A DNA stretch of 64,000 bases from Rhizobium sp. SL42 (GCF_021729845.1 NZ_CP063397.1:3999938-4063937), one strand, 5' to 3'. Shown: positions 27,829-36,030, counted from the stretch's first letter. Made by a program: numbers and translations. Notes: generated by a model not told the origin, from the letters alone.

Positions 27829-28554
27829 ATGGCCGTCATCACATTCGCCAATTCCAAGGGTGGCGCCGGCAAGACAACAGCCGTCCTTCTCCTTGCAACG
27901 GAACTTGTGCGGCGCGATTTCAGGGTCTGCATTCTGGATACCGATCCGCAGCGCTGGATCTCCAGATGGTTTGAGACCGCCGAGAAGCGGCCAAACCTGA
28001 CCGTCGAGACATTTGTCTCCATGGCCACGATCCAGAGAACCGTAACCGAATGCCAGCGTGACTGGGACTATGTGATCATTGACCTTCCCGGAATTCAGTC
28101 TCCCCTGCTGGCGACCGCCATAGGCCTGTCCGACCATGTGATGATCCCCGTACAGGGAAGCAGCATGGATGCGCAGGGTGGCGCGCAGGTTCTCGATCTG
28201 CTCCGTTATCTCGACCGGAAAGCCGGCATCCGCATCGCCCACTCCGTGGTCCTTTCGCGGGTGAATTCGTTTGTGACCACGCGTGCGCTGCAGGCCGTCA
28301 AGCAACTTTTGACCGAACAGCGCGTGCATGTGCTCGACACACCGATCATCGAGCGCTCCGCTTATCGCGATATGTTCGATTTTCACGCCTATTTGCATCG
28401 CATGGATCCGGCGAAGGTCAGCAATCTCGGCAAGGCGATCCTCAACGCCGAACGCTATGCGGATGAAGTGTTGAAGCTCGTGCCGTTGGCGCAGACAACC
28501 GAGCAGGTGCTGCTCGCCACCCGAACGCTCGGACGGCTGGAGCACGCGGCCTAG
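27829..28554 (+). CDS. ParA/MinD-family ATPase, candidate chemoreceptor-array positioning protein
   Basis: A 241-residue ParA-type ATPase with a deviant Walker A (FANSKGGAGKTTAVLLLA, residues 6-23), the switch region ILDTDPQRWISRWFE and Walker B-like YVIIDLPGIQSPLLA. ATG 27829 is preceded by GAGGAG; the longer upstream frame has no ParA-like sequence. No ParB, parS site or replication gene is adjacent, so plasmid or chromosome partitioning is unlikely. ParA homologues in chemotaxis operons (PpfA in Rhodobacter, ParC in Vibrio) segregate or polarise receptor clusters, and this location suggests the same. It also resembles VirC1-type ATPases. The role is inferred. Confidence 0.85.
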   Translation: MAVITFANSKGGAGKTTAVLLLATELVRRDFRVCILDTDPQRWISRWFETAEKRPNLTVETFVSMATIQRTVTECQRDWDYVIIDLPGIQSPLLATAIGLSDHVMIPVQGSSMDAQGGAQVLDLLRYLDRKAGIRIAHSVVLSRVNSFVTTRALQAVKQLLTEQRVHVLDTPIIERSAYRDMFDFHAYLHRMDPAKVSNLGKAILNAERYADEVLKLVPLAQTTEQVLLATRTLGRLEHAA

Positions 28555-28563
28555 AATAGCAGG

Positions 28564-30309
28564 TCAGAAAAGGGCGTCGGCGAACAAGTCGTCGTCATCC
28601 ATGATTTCCGCTTTGGCCGTTTCGGCCGGGGCAGCAGAGCCCGCAGAGTTCACATTCAGATACCGCAGATGAATGTCTCTTTCCTGCGCCATCGTATAGA
28701 TCCGGAAGATACCCGATGAAAGCGGCTCGATCCTCGAGGCGAGATCATATGTATCCGGAAGAGTGTCGGCCGCCATGTGCGCGGCCAGGCCGAGGCACTG
28801 ATCGAGAACACCGCCAAGCTCGCTTTCGAAATCAAGCTTGGTTGCGGCTGCGCTGATGCGCGCAAACACCGCCTGCCCCTCGATTGCGAATTCCTGCAGT
28901 CCCTTTTCCATCTCCGCGCCGACGGTCTGGACGGCCGCCAGCGCATGGCGCAGCGGCTCGCCGAGATTGCCGATATCAGCGGTCGCTTCACCAGACAGGA
29001 ACTGTGTCGCCGCTTCCACGGCATGAAGATCGGCCACGATCGCATCGGCCGGCGTCTCAAGCTTGCCGGCGAAAAGCCGAAGTTCGCCGCTGACCACATT
29101 CACCGAACGCCCCGCATCCCCCAGGCGCGAACAGCGCAGGTTTGAGTTGAGAGCCATGTAGTGGATATCGGTCTTAATCGAACGAATGACTTCGATCCCC
29201 TTCAACAGATGCTGGGCCGTCGCAGTCACCGAACCGACGACTGAATCCGATTCGCCACTACGGTCGCGGACGCGTTCCGCAAGCTCGCAACCGATCCTCA
29301 GATCAGCCTCCATCGATTTCAGCGCATTGTGTTCTTCGCCGCCACCTTCGGATGTCACCTTGTCACGCAGGACGAGGATCTGCGAAGCATCAGCGGAAAA
29401 GCTCGCAATATTGCTCGAGATACCACGGCATTGCCGACGGAAATCGACCAGCGTCTCATCGAGCTGAGCATGGCACAGATGGAGAATGACCGTGTTCAGA
29501 TCATCGATCTCCCGCGCGGAAAGCGCGCCACCTTCCGGCGAGGCCAGAAACGCGTCCAGCATTTCGAACGTGCTCTGCACATGTTCGATGCGCTGGCGGG
29601 TGATGTCGCCAATCTGCAGGCCGGAAAGCACGCTGGCTATCTTGCCCTGCACACGCCCTGTCACCTGCTTGACATCGCTGGCAACGGCGGACATCTGCGC
29701 ATATTGCTGTGCGATGCGACTGGAACTCTGATCGAGGTTGCTGACAATGCGGGGAACCGTGGCATCGAAATCGCTGCGGATGCCTTCGGCAAAATCACGC
29801 GCCGTCTGCAGCTGCGCGCGCATTACGCCCAGCTGTGCGACGAACTTGTCCACCTCCTCCGCACCGAACTGCACTCGGTCGCGAATTTCATCGGCAAATT
29901 CAGCGAACTCGGCAAGCCCGGCACCGGTGATCTTCACCGTGATGGCGAAGGTACGCAGATAGCGGATGGTCTCGCGCATGTCATCGAGGTGAAGGCTGCT
30001 CGAATAGCAAATGTCGGAAATCTCGACAAATTTCGTATGCCTTGCTTCCGCTATCTTCGGCAGGAGCGCCAGATCCGAAACGGTACTGCGCAGCCCCTTG
30101 ACCGTTGACGCCGTGGTCTCACCGTCGAGGGTATTCGTCAGGCGATCGAGGATATCGACCAGTCCGTTCAATATTTCCATCACAGAAACAAGAACGGCGC
30201 CCGCGTCGAGAAATGACCTCTCGATCGCCGAATGAGCCAGATTGAGTTTTGAGACCAAGTCCGTCCGCAAGTCTGGACCAACTGTCGTAAGCTTGAAATT
30301 ATGCTTCAC
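28564..30309 (-). CDS. Soluble receptor-like protein with degenerate methyl-accepting signalling hairpin
   Basis: A 581-residue, almost entirely helical protein with no signal peptide or transmembrane segment. Around residues 370-415 the segment IRSIKTDIHYMALNSNLRCS, followed by GDAGRSVNVVSGELRLFAGK, lines up with the chemoreceptor hairpin tip (IxxIAxQTNLLALNAAIEAARAGE, GRGFAVVAxEVRxLA), but the usual A-rich arms are altered. The protein ends in an acidic tail, DDDDLFADALF. The start taken is GTG 30309; the frame continues upstream to a TTG at 30402. It is convergent with the ParA gene. It may be a cytoplasmic cluster component or scaffold; I do not recognise a characterised family. Confidence 0.65.
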   Translation of the reverse strand: MKHNFKLTTVGPDLRTDLVSKLNLAHSAIERSFLDAGAVLVSVMEILNGLVDILDRLTNTLDGETTASTVKGLRSTVSDLALLPKIAEARHTKFVEISDICYSSSLHLDDMRETIRYLRTFAITVKITGAGLAEFAEFADEIRDRVQFGAEEVDKFVAQLGVMRAQLQTARDFAEGIRSDFDATVPRIVSNLDQSSSRIAQQYAQMSAVASDVKQVTGRVQGKIASVLSGLQIGDITRQRIEHVQSTFEMLDAFLASPEGGALSAREIDDLNTVILHLCHAQLDETLVDFRRQCRGISSNIASFSADASQILVLRDKVTSEGGGEEHNALKSMEADLRIGCELAERVRDRSGESDSVVGSVTATAQHLLKGIEVIRSIKTDIHYMALNSNLRCSRLGDAGRSVNVVSGELRLFAGKLETPADAIVADLHAVEAATQFLSGEATADIGNLGEPLRHALAAVQTVGAEMEKGLQEFAIEGQAVFARISAAATKLDFESELGGVLDQCLGLAAHMAADTLPDTYDLASRIEPLSSGIFRIYTMAQERDIHLRYLNVNSAGSAAPAETAKAEIMDDDDLFADALF

Positions 30310-30315
30310 AACACA

Positions 30316-30335
30316 CCCTACACTACTTTGTAGGG
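30316..30335 (-). promoter_or_regulatory. Hairpin immediately before the start of the soluble receptor-like gene
   Basis: CCCTACA and TGTAGGG form a perfect 7-bp stem with a six-base loop. It ends about six bases from the GTG start of the receptor-like gene and includes the only purine-rich (UAGGG) candidate ribosome site. It could limit translation initiation or be an operator. Confidence 0.4.
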
Positions 30336-31108
30336 GCAACTTAGCCGACACTGTAAAAAGAGTAGTAAATTCAGGCCGCGACAAATTGCGAATTTGGACC
30401 AATGCGACCTGTGATGGATTTTACAGTTAATGGTTTTACGTCAGCAATTCGTCATTCGATCAAGCAAAATGTGCAGGCTCCCGGCAAGAGGTGCTGGCCA
30501 TTGGCGGCCGGCGAAGGCCGCGATTGCGCCCGCCACAAGCCAAGCGTCCGATCACATAAAATCACGTTGCTGCAATTTCGCCTGATAGCGACGATATGAC
30601 ACTGCAAATCAGTCGCGAGCAATTCGCGATCCAACCGGAAGTTCGTGCGATGAGGGTTTCGCGCGCGATTTTTTGATGCCGTGAAGGGAATTGACGAGCC
30701 ATGACTTGGCATTCGTCAACAGAACCTTCGGGCACGAAATGCTGGAGAAATGTCACCTGTCATTCCTTATAGGCCATGTGCTTTTTCGAAACAAAAAGCC
30801 CGTTTCACCTCTAAAGAGAGCAACCTGTGGCAGTCCAGCCGAACATAGTGATCCCCGTCACCTTTGGCGATACTTGCCTAATTTATTGATAGAAAAAGGA
30901 ATTTCCCGTATCAGCACAATGACGAGCAACTTAGTTATGTTGCACAACAACATAATGGGCGTAATTCTTGCCGCGTCGCAGCATCTTGACACTCCCTGCG
31001 TTCTCTCCGAACATGTTTTGGCCAAAGCTTGTCATTTGCGAACACGTTCGCCCGAGCGCATCGGTCAGTTTGGAGAATTTGTGGCAAAGTCGATCGATTG
31101 GAGCTGCA
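30336..31108. other. Divergent intergenic region, about 770 bp, upstream of the LuxR regulator
   Basis: No convincing gene is seen. An open frame at 30691-31122 has no recognisable features, poor initiation and would overlap the regulator start. The region is AT-richer than its neighbours and contains an 8-bp inverted repeat (30935-30955). It should hold promoters for both flanking genes. Confidence 0.4.
30935..30955. promoter_or_regulatory. Inverted repeat upstream of the LuxR-type regulator
   Basis: TTATGTTG-CACAA-CAACATAA is a perfect inverted repeat with 8-bp arms and a 5-bp spacer, 21 bp in total. It sits about 150 bp before the regulator start. The size and symmetry fit a dimeric transcription factor site; autoregulation by the LuxR-type protein is one possibility. 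Confidence 0.4.
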
Positions 31109-31762
31109 ATGGAAAACACTAGCAAGATAAGGGTCCTTGTTTTGGACGAGAACCCGGTCCTGGTGGACGGCCTGAGCTTTCTGATAAATTCGACACGACA
31201 GCTGAAAGCACTCGCGCTGACGCAAAGGGACATTAATCTGGCAGAAGCGATCAAGCGCCTGGTGCCGCATGTTATCGTCGCCGATCCTGGCTTCCTCGAT
31301 CAGGCCCTGAACGACGGCGAGATGGACTTGAAAGAACTTCAGGCCATGACACGCATCATTGCCTATTGCCATGCGCGCGACACCTTGCCGGGTGAGACAT
31401 ACATCGCCAAGGGATACTCCGGCGTGGTCACCAAAACGGTTGCAAGCCCGAAGCTATTGCGTGCGATAAAGAGTATACACGCCGGCGACATCGTCATAGA
31501 TGAATCCGTGATCGCTTTGTCCGAAAGCGGAAATCCCAACAATGCAATCTCAGAATCCGAACAAGGCAAGCTCTCCACGCAGGAAGAACTTGTCTTGCGC
31601 TATGTCGCACTTGGAAAAGCGATGAAAGAAATCGCTGCAGACATTCAGTTAAGCACGAAAACTGTTGAAACGTATAAATATCGCGCAACAAAAAAACTAT
31701 CTCTTCGAACGAGATCAGACATCGTCAACTACGCAATAAGCGTCGGCTGGCTTCAGTATTAA
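31109..31762 (+). CDS. LuxR/NarL-type response regulator with divergent receiver domain, upstream of the alginate-like operon
   Basis: A 217-residue protein. The N-terminal domain resembles a receiver (VLVLDENPVLVDGLSFLI with D13/E14, VIVADPGFLD with D59), but the segment after D59 lacks the usual M-P-x-M-x-G and carries a short, atypical loop. The C-terminal HTH is LuxR-type (LSTQEELVLRYVALGKAMKE, then LSTKTVETYKYRATKKL). ATG 31109 is preceded by GGAG. It lies 242 bp before algD in the same orientation, so control of the polysaccharide operon is the simplest reading. No histidine kinase partner is adjacent apart from CheA. Codon use is more AT-rich than that of its neighbours. Confidence 0.82.
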   Translation: MENTSKIRVLVLDENPVLVDGLSFLINSTRQLKALALTQRDINLAEAIKRLVPHVIVADPGFLDQALNDGEMDLKELQAMTRIIAYCHARDTLPGETYIAKGYSGVVTKTVASPKLLRAIKSIHAGDIVIDESVIALSESGNPNNAISESEQGKLSTQEELVLRYVALGKAMKEIAADIQLSTKTVETYKYRATKKLSLRTRSDIVNYAISVGWLQY

Positions 31763-31784
31763 TATTATTCGATGAAAAAATAAC

Positions 31785-31811
31785 AGCGCGATGGAAAATT
31801 TCTGTCGCGCT
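31785..31811 (+). terminator. Stem-loop after the LuxR-type regulator gene
   Basis: AGCGCGA and TCGCGCT form a perfect 7-bp stem with a 13-base loop, 22 bp after the regulator stop codon. There is no T-tract directly after it. It may separate the regulator from the algD transcript as a weak or factor-dependent terminator. Confidence 0.4.
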
Positions 31812-31866
31812 ACTTCGCGTTATTCGAATTACAATTGCTAATATTATGTTTTTATTAAATAATTAT

Positions 31867-31904
31867 CGGGAATTTACCTGACAATTGTCGGGTCTTTCCT
31901 GACT
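31867..31904. promoter_or_regulatory. Palindrome and overlapping direct repeat upstream of algD
   Basis: GACAATTGTC (31880-31889) is a perfect 10-bp palindrome, extended by CC/GG one base outward on each side. It lies between two related direct repeats, CGGGAATTTACCTGAC and CGGGTCTTTCCTGAC. The cluster is about 100-140 bp before the algD start codon in a very AT-rich, promoter-like stretch. It is a candidate site for the LuxR-type regulator encoded just upstream. Confidence 0.45.
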
Positions 31905-31960
31905 TTTACTAAACAACCATAGCTGCCAATCCTAAAGACGGATTTAAACGATTGTTAACT

Positions 31961-31986
31961 ACCGACAGGCCCCGAAGGCCTGCGGT
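31961..31986 (+). promoter_or_regulatory. GC-rich leader hairpin in front of algD
   Basis: ACCG-A-CAGGCC and GGCCTG-CGGT pair as a 10-bp stem with one bulged A and the loop CCGAA. The hairpin ends about 18 bases before the algD start codon, just upstream of the ribosome site (AAGGGCAGCAC). It could be a 5' leader element affecting translation or mRNA stability. Confidence 0.45.
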
Positions 31987-32004
31987 CAACAACAAGGGCA
32001 GCAC

Positions 32005-33324
32005 ATGGCTAGGATCAGCGTATTTGGAATCGGCTACGTCGGCGTGGTGGCAGCGGCCTGCCTGGCCAAAGATGGACATGAGGTTGTTGCCGTGGATATC
32101 GACCCCGCCAAGGTCGACACGATCAACAACGGACGCGCACCGATCGTTGAAAAGGGACTTGATCCCCTGATCGAGCAGACCGTCGCCACTGGCAAGCTGC
32201 GCGCCACGCTCGATATACACGAGGCAATTTCTTCGACCGATGTATCCTTTGTCTGCGTCGGCACGCCGAGCGCAGCGGACGGCTCGGTTGGACTGACCTA
32301 TGTGGTCAAGGCCTGCGAGGCGATCGGCGCAGCAATCGCCGCCAAGGGCCGTTTCCACTCCGTTGTCATTCGCTCGACCATCGTGCCGGGCAGCATGGAG
32401 CAGGTCTGCATCCCGGCGCTCGAGCGCAGCACGAGCCTGATCGCCGGCAAGGATTTCGGCGTCGGATACTACCCGGAATTCCTGCGTGAAAGCACAGCGA
32501 TCGAAGACTACTACGATCCGGGCCTGATCGTTTTTGGTGCTCTCGACGAGCAGACCGACAAGGTCCTGCACGAATTGAATGAGGCGCTTCCGTGCCCGTG
32601 CCACTCGGTTTCTCTCGCCACCGCAGAGATGATCAAATACACCAGCAACTCCTGGCGCGCCGTGAAAGTCACCTTCGCCAACGAAATCGGCAACATCGCC
32701 AAGGCGAGCGGCGTAGACGGCCAGTTGGTGATGAAGATCCTGTGCTCGGATCTCAAGGTCAACATTTCCCCCTATTTCATGCGTCCCGGTTTCGCCTTTG
32801 GCGGCTCCTGCCTGCCGAAGGATGTCCGCGCTCTGCGTCATCTCGCCAAGGAGAAGCATGTCGAGACCGCCCTTCTCGACGCGGTCCTCGAAGCCAACGA
32901 AGCGCAGATCGACCGCGCCGAGACCATGGTTTCGCAGATGGGCGGACAGACAATCGGCATGGTCGGCATCAGCTTCAAGACCGGAACCGACGATCTGCGC
33001 GAAAGCCCGCTCGCAAGCCTTGCCTCTCGCCTGATCGACCGGGGTTACGACCTCAAGATCTACGACCCCTTCGTCAACCAGGCCTATGCGGAAGGCATGA
33101 GCGGCGCCGGTCGCGGCAATGACACAGCCATCGACCTGAAGAACAGGCTCGTCAGCGACCTCGATGACCTCGTGGACAGCTCAGATGTGATCCTTGTCGG
33201 CAATCACTATGCCGAGGCAATGCCGGTGCTTGATGCATCGAGTGACAAGATCCCCATGGTCGACCTGCTTCGCATCCGGCCGGGCATTCGCTCAGCCGGA
33301 ACCTACCAGGGCATTTGCTGGTAA
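32005..33324 (+). CDS. algD: GDP-mannose 6-dehydrogenase AlgD
   Basis: A 439-residue UDP/GDP-sugar dehydrogenase. It oxidises GDP-mannose to GDP-mannuronate with two NAD+, the committed step for mannuronan synthesis. The Rossmann N-terminus is ISVFGIGYVGVVAAACLAKD. The catalytic cysteine is C269 in FAFGGSCLPKDVRAL. The C-terminus ends in GICW, as in Pseudomonas AlgD, and the length matches that family. It is the first gene of a twelve-gene, plus-strand, tightly spaced operon with a palindrome-rich leader. Confidence 0.95.
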   Translation: MARISVFGIGYVGVVAAACLAKDGHEVVAVDIDPAKVDTINNGRAPIVEKGLDPLIEQTVATGKLRATLDIHEAISSTDVSFVCVGTPSAADGSVGLTYVVKACEAIGAAIAAKGRFHSVVIRSTIVPGSMEQVCIPALERSTSLIAGKDFGVGYYPEFLRESTAIEDYYDPGLIVFGALDEQTDKVLHELNEALPCPCHSVSLATAEMIKYTSNSWRAVKVTFANEIGNIAKASGVDGQLVMKILCSDLKVNISPYFMRPGFAFGGSCLPKDVRALRHLAKEKHVETALLDAVLEANEAQIDRAETMVSQMGGQTIGMVGISFKTGTDDLRESPLASLASRLIDRGYDLKIYDPFVNQAYAEGMSGAGRGNDTAIDLKNRLVSDLDDLVDSSDVILVGNHYAEAMPVLDASSDKIPMVDLLRIRPGIRSAGTYQGICW

Positions 33325-33337
33325 GGAGCGCACCGAT

Positions 33338-34816
33338 ATGTTGGCCCACGTCATCTATCTCCTCATCATGACGATCCTGGCGCTCAGCGTGCCGCATCCG
33401 GCGGTCCAGACCGTCTCCGGCACCCTGATCACCGTCGGCCTGATTGGCGCCTGGCGCTATGCCTGGGCAGGGATCAATCTGGCGCGGGCCGCCTATTACC
33501 TGAACTTCGCCTATCCTCGCCGGCGCAAAAACGCCGTCGAGGCCTATCAGGCCCGCGGCTTGAAGGATCACACCTTCTTCCTGGTCACCACCTATAAGAT
33601 CGCTCCGGATATCTCGACCCGGGTCTATCGTTCGATCTTCGAGGCGGCCTATCACGCCAAGGGTGGCGCCACCATCGTCGCCTCGATCGTCGACGAAGCC
33701 GACGCACGGCTGATCCGACAGGTCATGGCCTCTGTTGCTTCCCGCAATCCGGGCTCGGAAGCGATGGTCGCCCTGAAGATCGACAAGATCGCCGGCACCG
33801 GCAAGCGCGATGCACTCGCCACATCACTCCGCTCTATCGCCAAGCTCAATCCGGGTCGCAACGATATCGTCATATTCGTCGATGGTGACAGCTGCGTACC
33901 GGTCGACGTCATCGACCGCAGCCTGCCCTTCTTTACCGACCCTTCCGTCGGCGCCGTCACCACAGATGAGTACAGTGACACCAAAGGCGGGCGCCTGTTC
34001 CGCGACTGGTTCGATCTGCGCTTTTGCCAGCGCCACGTGATGATGTCTTCGATGTCGCTTGGCGAACGCGTGCTGACCCTGACCGGCCGCATGTCGATCT
34101 TCCGTGCCAATCTCGCCACCGACAGCGGTTTCGTCGATCTCGTCCGCAACGACTTCATCGATCACTGGCGCCTCGGCCGGGTTCACTTCCTCACCGGCGA
34201 CGACAAGTCCACCTGGTACTGGCTGCTGCAGCGCGGATACAAGATGCTCTACCTGCCAGATCTCTGCACGGTTTCGATCGAAACCCAGCCCAATTCCGGC
34301 TTCATGGACTCCGCAACGGTCCTGATGACCCGCTGGTTCGGCAACATGCTGCGGACCAACGCCCGCGCACTTGCCCTGCCCGCCTCACAGATCGGTTACT
34401 TTACCTGGTGGTCGATCCTCGACCAGGCGATCTCGATCTGGACAACGCTTGCCGGGCCCGCCAGCATTCTGCTCGCCACATTCTTCGTTAGCCCCTGGAT
34501 CCTGCCGCTGTATTTCGCCTGGGTCATGTTCACCCGCTACTGCATGTGCACGATCATCATGGCGTTCCGCAAACGCAGTTTCCCGGTCACCTTTCCATTC
34601 CTTCTCTACTTCAGCCAGGTTGGCGGCGCGGTGATCAAGAGCTTCATCCTCTTCCGTCTCGACCGCCAGCGCTGGACACGCCAGTCCGCGGCGAAAACGG
34701 GGAGCTACAGCCTGCCTCTCGGCCAGCGGCTGAAGGCCCACAGTTCAACCTACATGCATGGCCTTGCCCTCGGATGGCTCATCCTCGGTGTGGCTTATGT
34801 CGGCAACCTCATCTAA
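33338..34816 (+). CDS. alg8: Mannuronan synthase glycosyltransferase Alg8
   Basis: A 492-residue inner-membrane family-2 glycosyltransferase (Pseudomonas Alg8 has about 494). N-terminal TM helices come first, then the cytoplasmic GT-A domain with VIFVDGDSCV (DxD-type), LTLTGRMSIFR and RWFGNMLRTN (the Q/RxxRW-like acceptor motif). C-terminal TM helices follow. It polymerises GDP-mannuronate and translocates the chain together with Alg44. I chose ATG 33338, with AAGGAG ten bases before, rather than the longer frame that overlaps algD. Confidence 0.94.
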   Translation: MLAHVIYLLIMTILALSVPHPAVQTVSGTLITVGLIGAWRYAWAGINLARAAYYLNFAYPRRRKNAVEAYQARGLKDHTFFLVTTYKIAPDISTRVYRSIFEAAYHAKGGATIVASIVDEADARLIRQVMASVASRNPGSEAMVALKIDKIAGTGKRDALATSLRSIAKLNPGRNDIVIFVDGDSCVPVDVIDRSLPFFTDPSVGAVTTDEYSDTKGGRLFRDWFDLRFCQRHVMMSSMSLGERVLTLTGRMSIFRANLATDSGFVDLVRNDFIDHWRLGRVHFLTGDDKSTWYWLLQRGYKMLYLPDLCTVSIETQPNSGFMDSATVLMTRWFGNMLRTNARALALPASQIGYFTWWSILDQAISIWTTLAGPASILLATFFVSPWILPLYFAWVMFTRYCMCTIIMAFRKRSFPVTFPFLLYFSQVGGAVIKSFILFRLDRQRWTRQSAAKTGSYSLPLGQRLKAHSSTYMHGLALGWLILGVAYVGNLI

Positions 34817-34849
34817 CCGCGCCCACCCCAACAGCGAAGGACCGTGACA

Positions 34850-35971
34850 ATGGACATCGAGAAAAAGCCCGCACGAGACACAGCATCACAGGCTTTGGCC
34901 ACCCAGGCCGCAAACGTCCCGGTCCTCCTGGACAACGGTACAGAGCACCCGAAAACCAACATCCCGTTTTCCGCAATCATCGATGGTCGACAGTTCAGCG
35001 GCCAGAGCCTGTCCCTTGTGTCTGCAACTGTTGCCGGTCTCTCCGGACCGGAACTGGAAGGCAAGCAGCGGATCGCTGTTTTGCGCTTCGATTTCGACGG
35101 TTACACGATCGCCCTGCAGGTCGATGTTCGCATTAGCCGCATCCAGTCCGAAACCGGGGAACTGCGTCTCGACTTCATCGAGCCGACCGGCGAACACCTG
35201 CCGACCCTGCGTTATCTGCTCAACAGCCATATCGCCGGTGATATCACCTCAGTCGACGGCATCATCAGCCGCCGCGAAAAGGCTGGCGTGAGCAACGCCA
35301 AAAACCAGGGTGGATCGACGACCTTCGGCAGTTACGTCGGACGCGGCCTGCGGGTCGCTGCAACCGCAGCGCTCAGCCTGGCGCTGGCCGCCATCGCGGC
35401 AAACCTCGTCTATCAGCGGGTATTCTCCAAGGAAGTTGCCCAACTCGCTACGCTTTCGGCCGGCGGCCAGCCGCTGCGCGCGGTGGCAAGCGGCCAGATA
35501 TCCTATCTCAACCTCAGCGCGGGCAAGGGTGAGGTTCTCTACACCCTGCAGGCCGTCTCGGGCGATACGCTGAGCGTCAACATGCCCTGCGACTGCAAGA
35601 TCCTGCCAGGCGCCGCGATGGAAGGTTCGACTGTCATGGCCGGCGATACCGTCGCCGAAGTCGTCACCGGCGAGACGGCACCGGTCGTCATTGCGACCGT
35701 CAGTGCAGATCAGGCAAAACTTCTGGTGCGCGGCGACATTGCCGAGCTTAAATTTCCCGATGGCGTGGTTGCCTACGGCAAACTCACCACCGGCGCACAA
35801 GCGCTGACACCGGTCGGTTCGCAAGGTGAGATGCGCGCCGTCATCACCCCGGATGCCGCCCTCGGTGGGGAAGCCGTGGGTTCGCCCGTCTCCGTGCGCA
35901 TCATCAGCAACCGTATCTTCGCCATTGCCCAGCAACTCGGCCTGATGTCCTCCAACAGCACGGCCGGCTGA
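34850..35971 (+). CDS. alg44: Alg44-like synthase co-protein; PilZ domain apparently lacks c-di-GMP ligands
   Basis: A 373-residue Alg44 homologue: cytoplasmic PilZ-like domain (about 35-115), one TM segment (about 163-187, AATAALSLALAAIAANLVYQ) and a periplasmic HlyD-like domain with the Alg44-typical CDCKILPGAAMEG. In Pseudomonas Alg44, an RxxxR motif and a DxSxxG motif bind c-di-GMP. The equivalent positions here read TEHPK before NIP and SLSLVSATVAG, so the arginines and the Asp/Ser pair are absent. A KKPAR string sits near the N-terminus but about 25 residues too early. ATG 34850 has AAGG upstream; GTG 34844 is an alternative start. It probably regulates Alg8 by another signal. Confidence 0.88.
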   Translation: MDIEKKPARDTASQALATQAANVPVLLDNGTEHPKTNIPFSAIIDGRQFSGQSLSLVSATVAGLSGPELEGKQRIAVLRFDFDGYTIALQVDVRISRIQSETGELRLDFIEPTGEHLPTLRYLLNSHIAGDITSVDGIISRREKAGVSNAKNQGGSTTFGSYVGRGLRVAATAALSLALAAIAANLVYQRVFSKEVAQLATLSAGGQPLRAVASGQISYLNLSAGKGEVLYTLQAVSGDTLSVNMPCDCKILPGAAMEGSTVMAGDTVAEVVTGETAPVVIATVSADQAKLLVRGDIAELKFPDGVVAYGKLTTGAQALTPVGSQGEMRAVITPDAALGGEAVGSPVSVRIISNRIFAIAQQLGLMSSNSTAG

Positions 35972-36030
35972 GAACCGCAGCGAGGCAGACAATCCCGCGC
36001 AATCGAAAAACAGGATTCACAGGAGCAGTC

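Noticed and set aside
27829..28554. Plasmid or chromid partition locus suggested by the ParA-like gene
   Set aside because: No parB-like gene, parS-like repeats, repC or origin features lie nearby; the chemotaxis context explains it better.
30691..31122. Possible 143-residue gene upstream of the LuxR-type regulator
   Set aside because: It overlaps the regulator start, lacks a ribosome site and resembles no protein family I recognise; promoter DNA is more likely.
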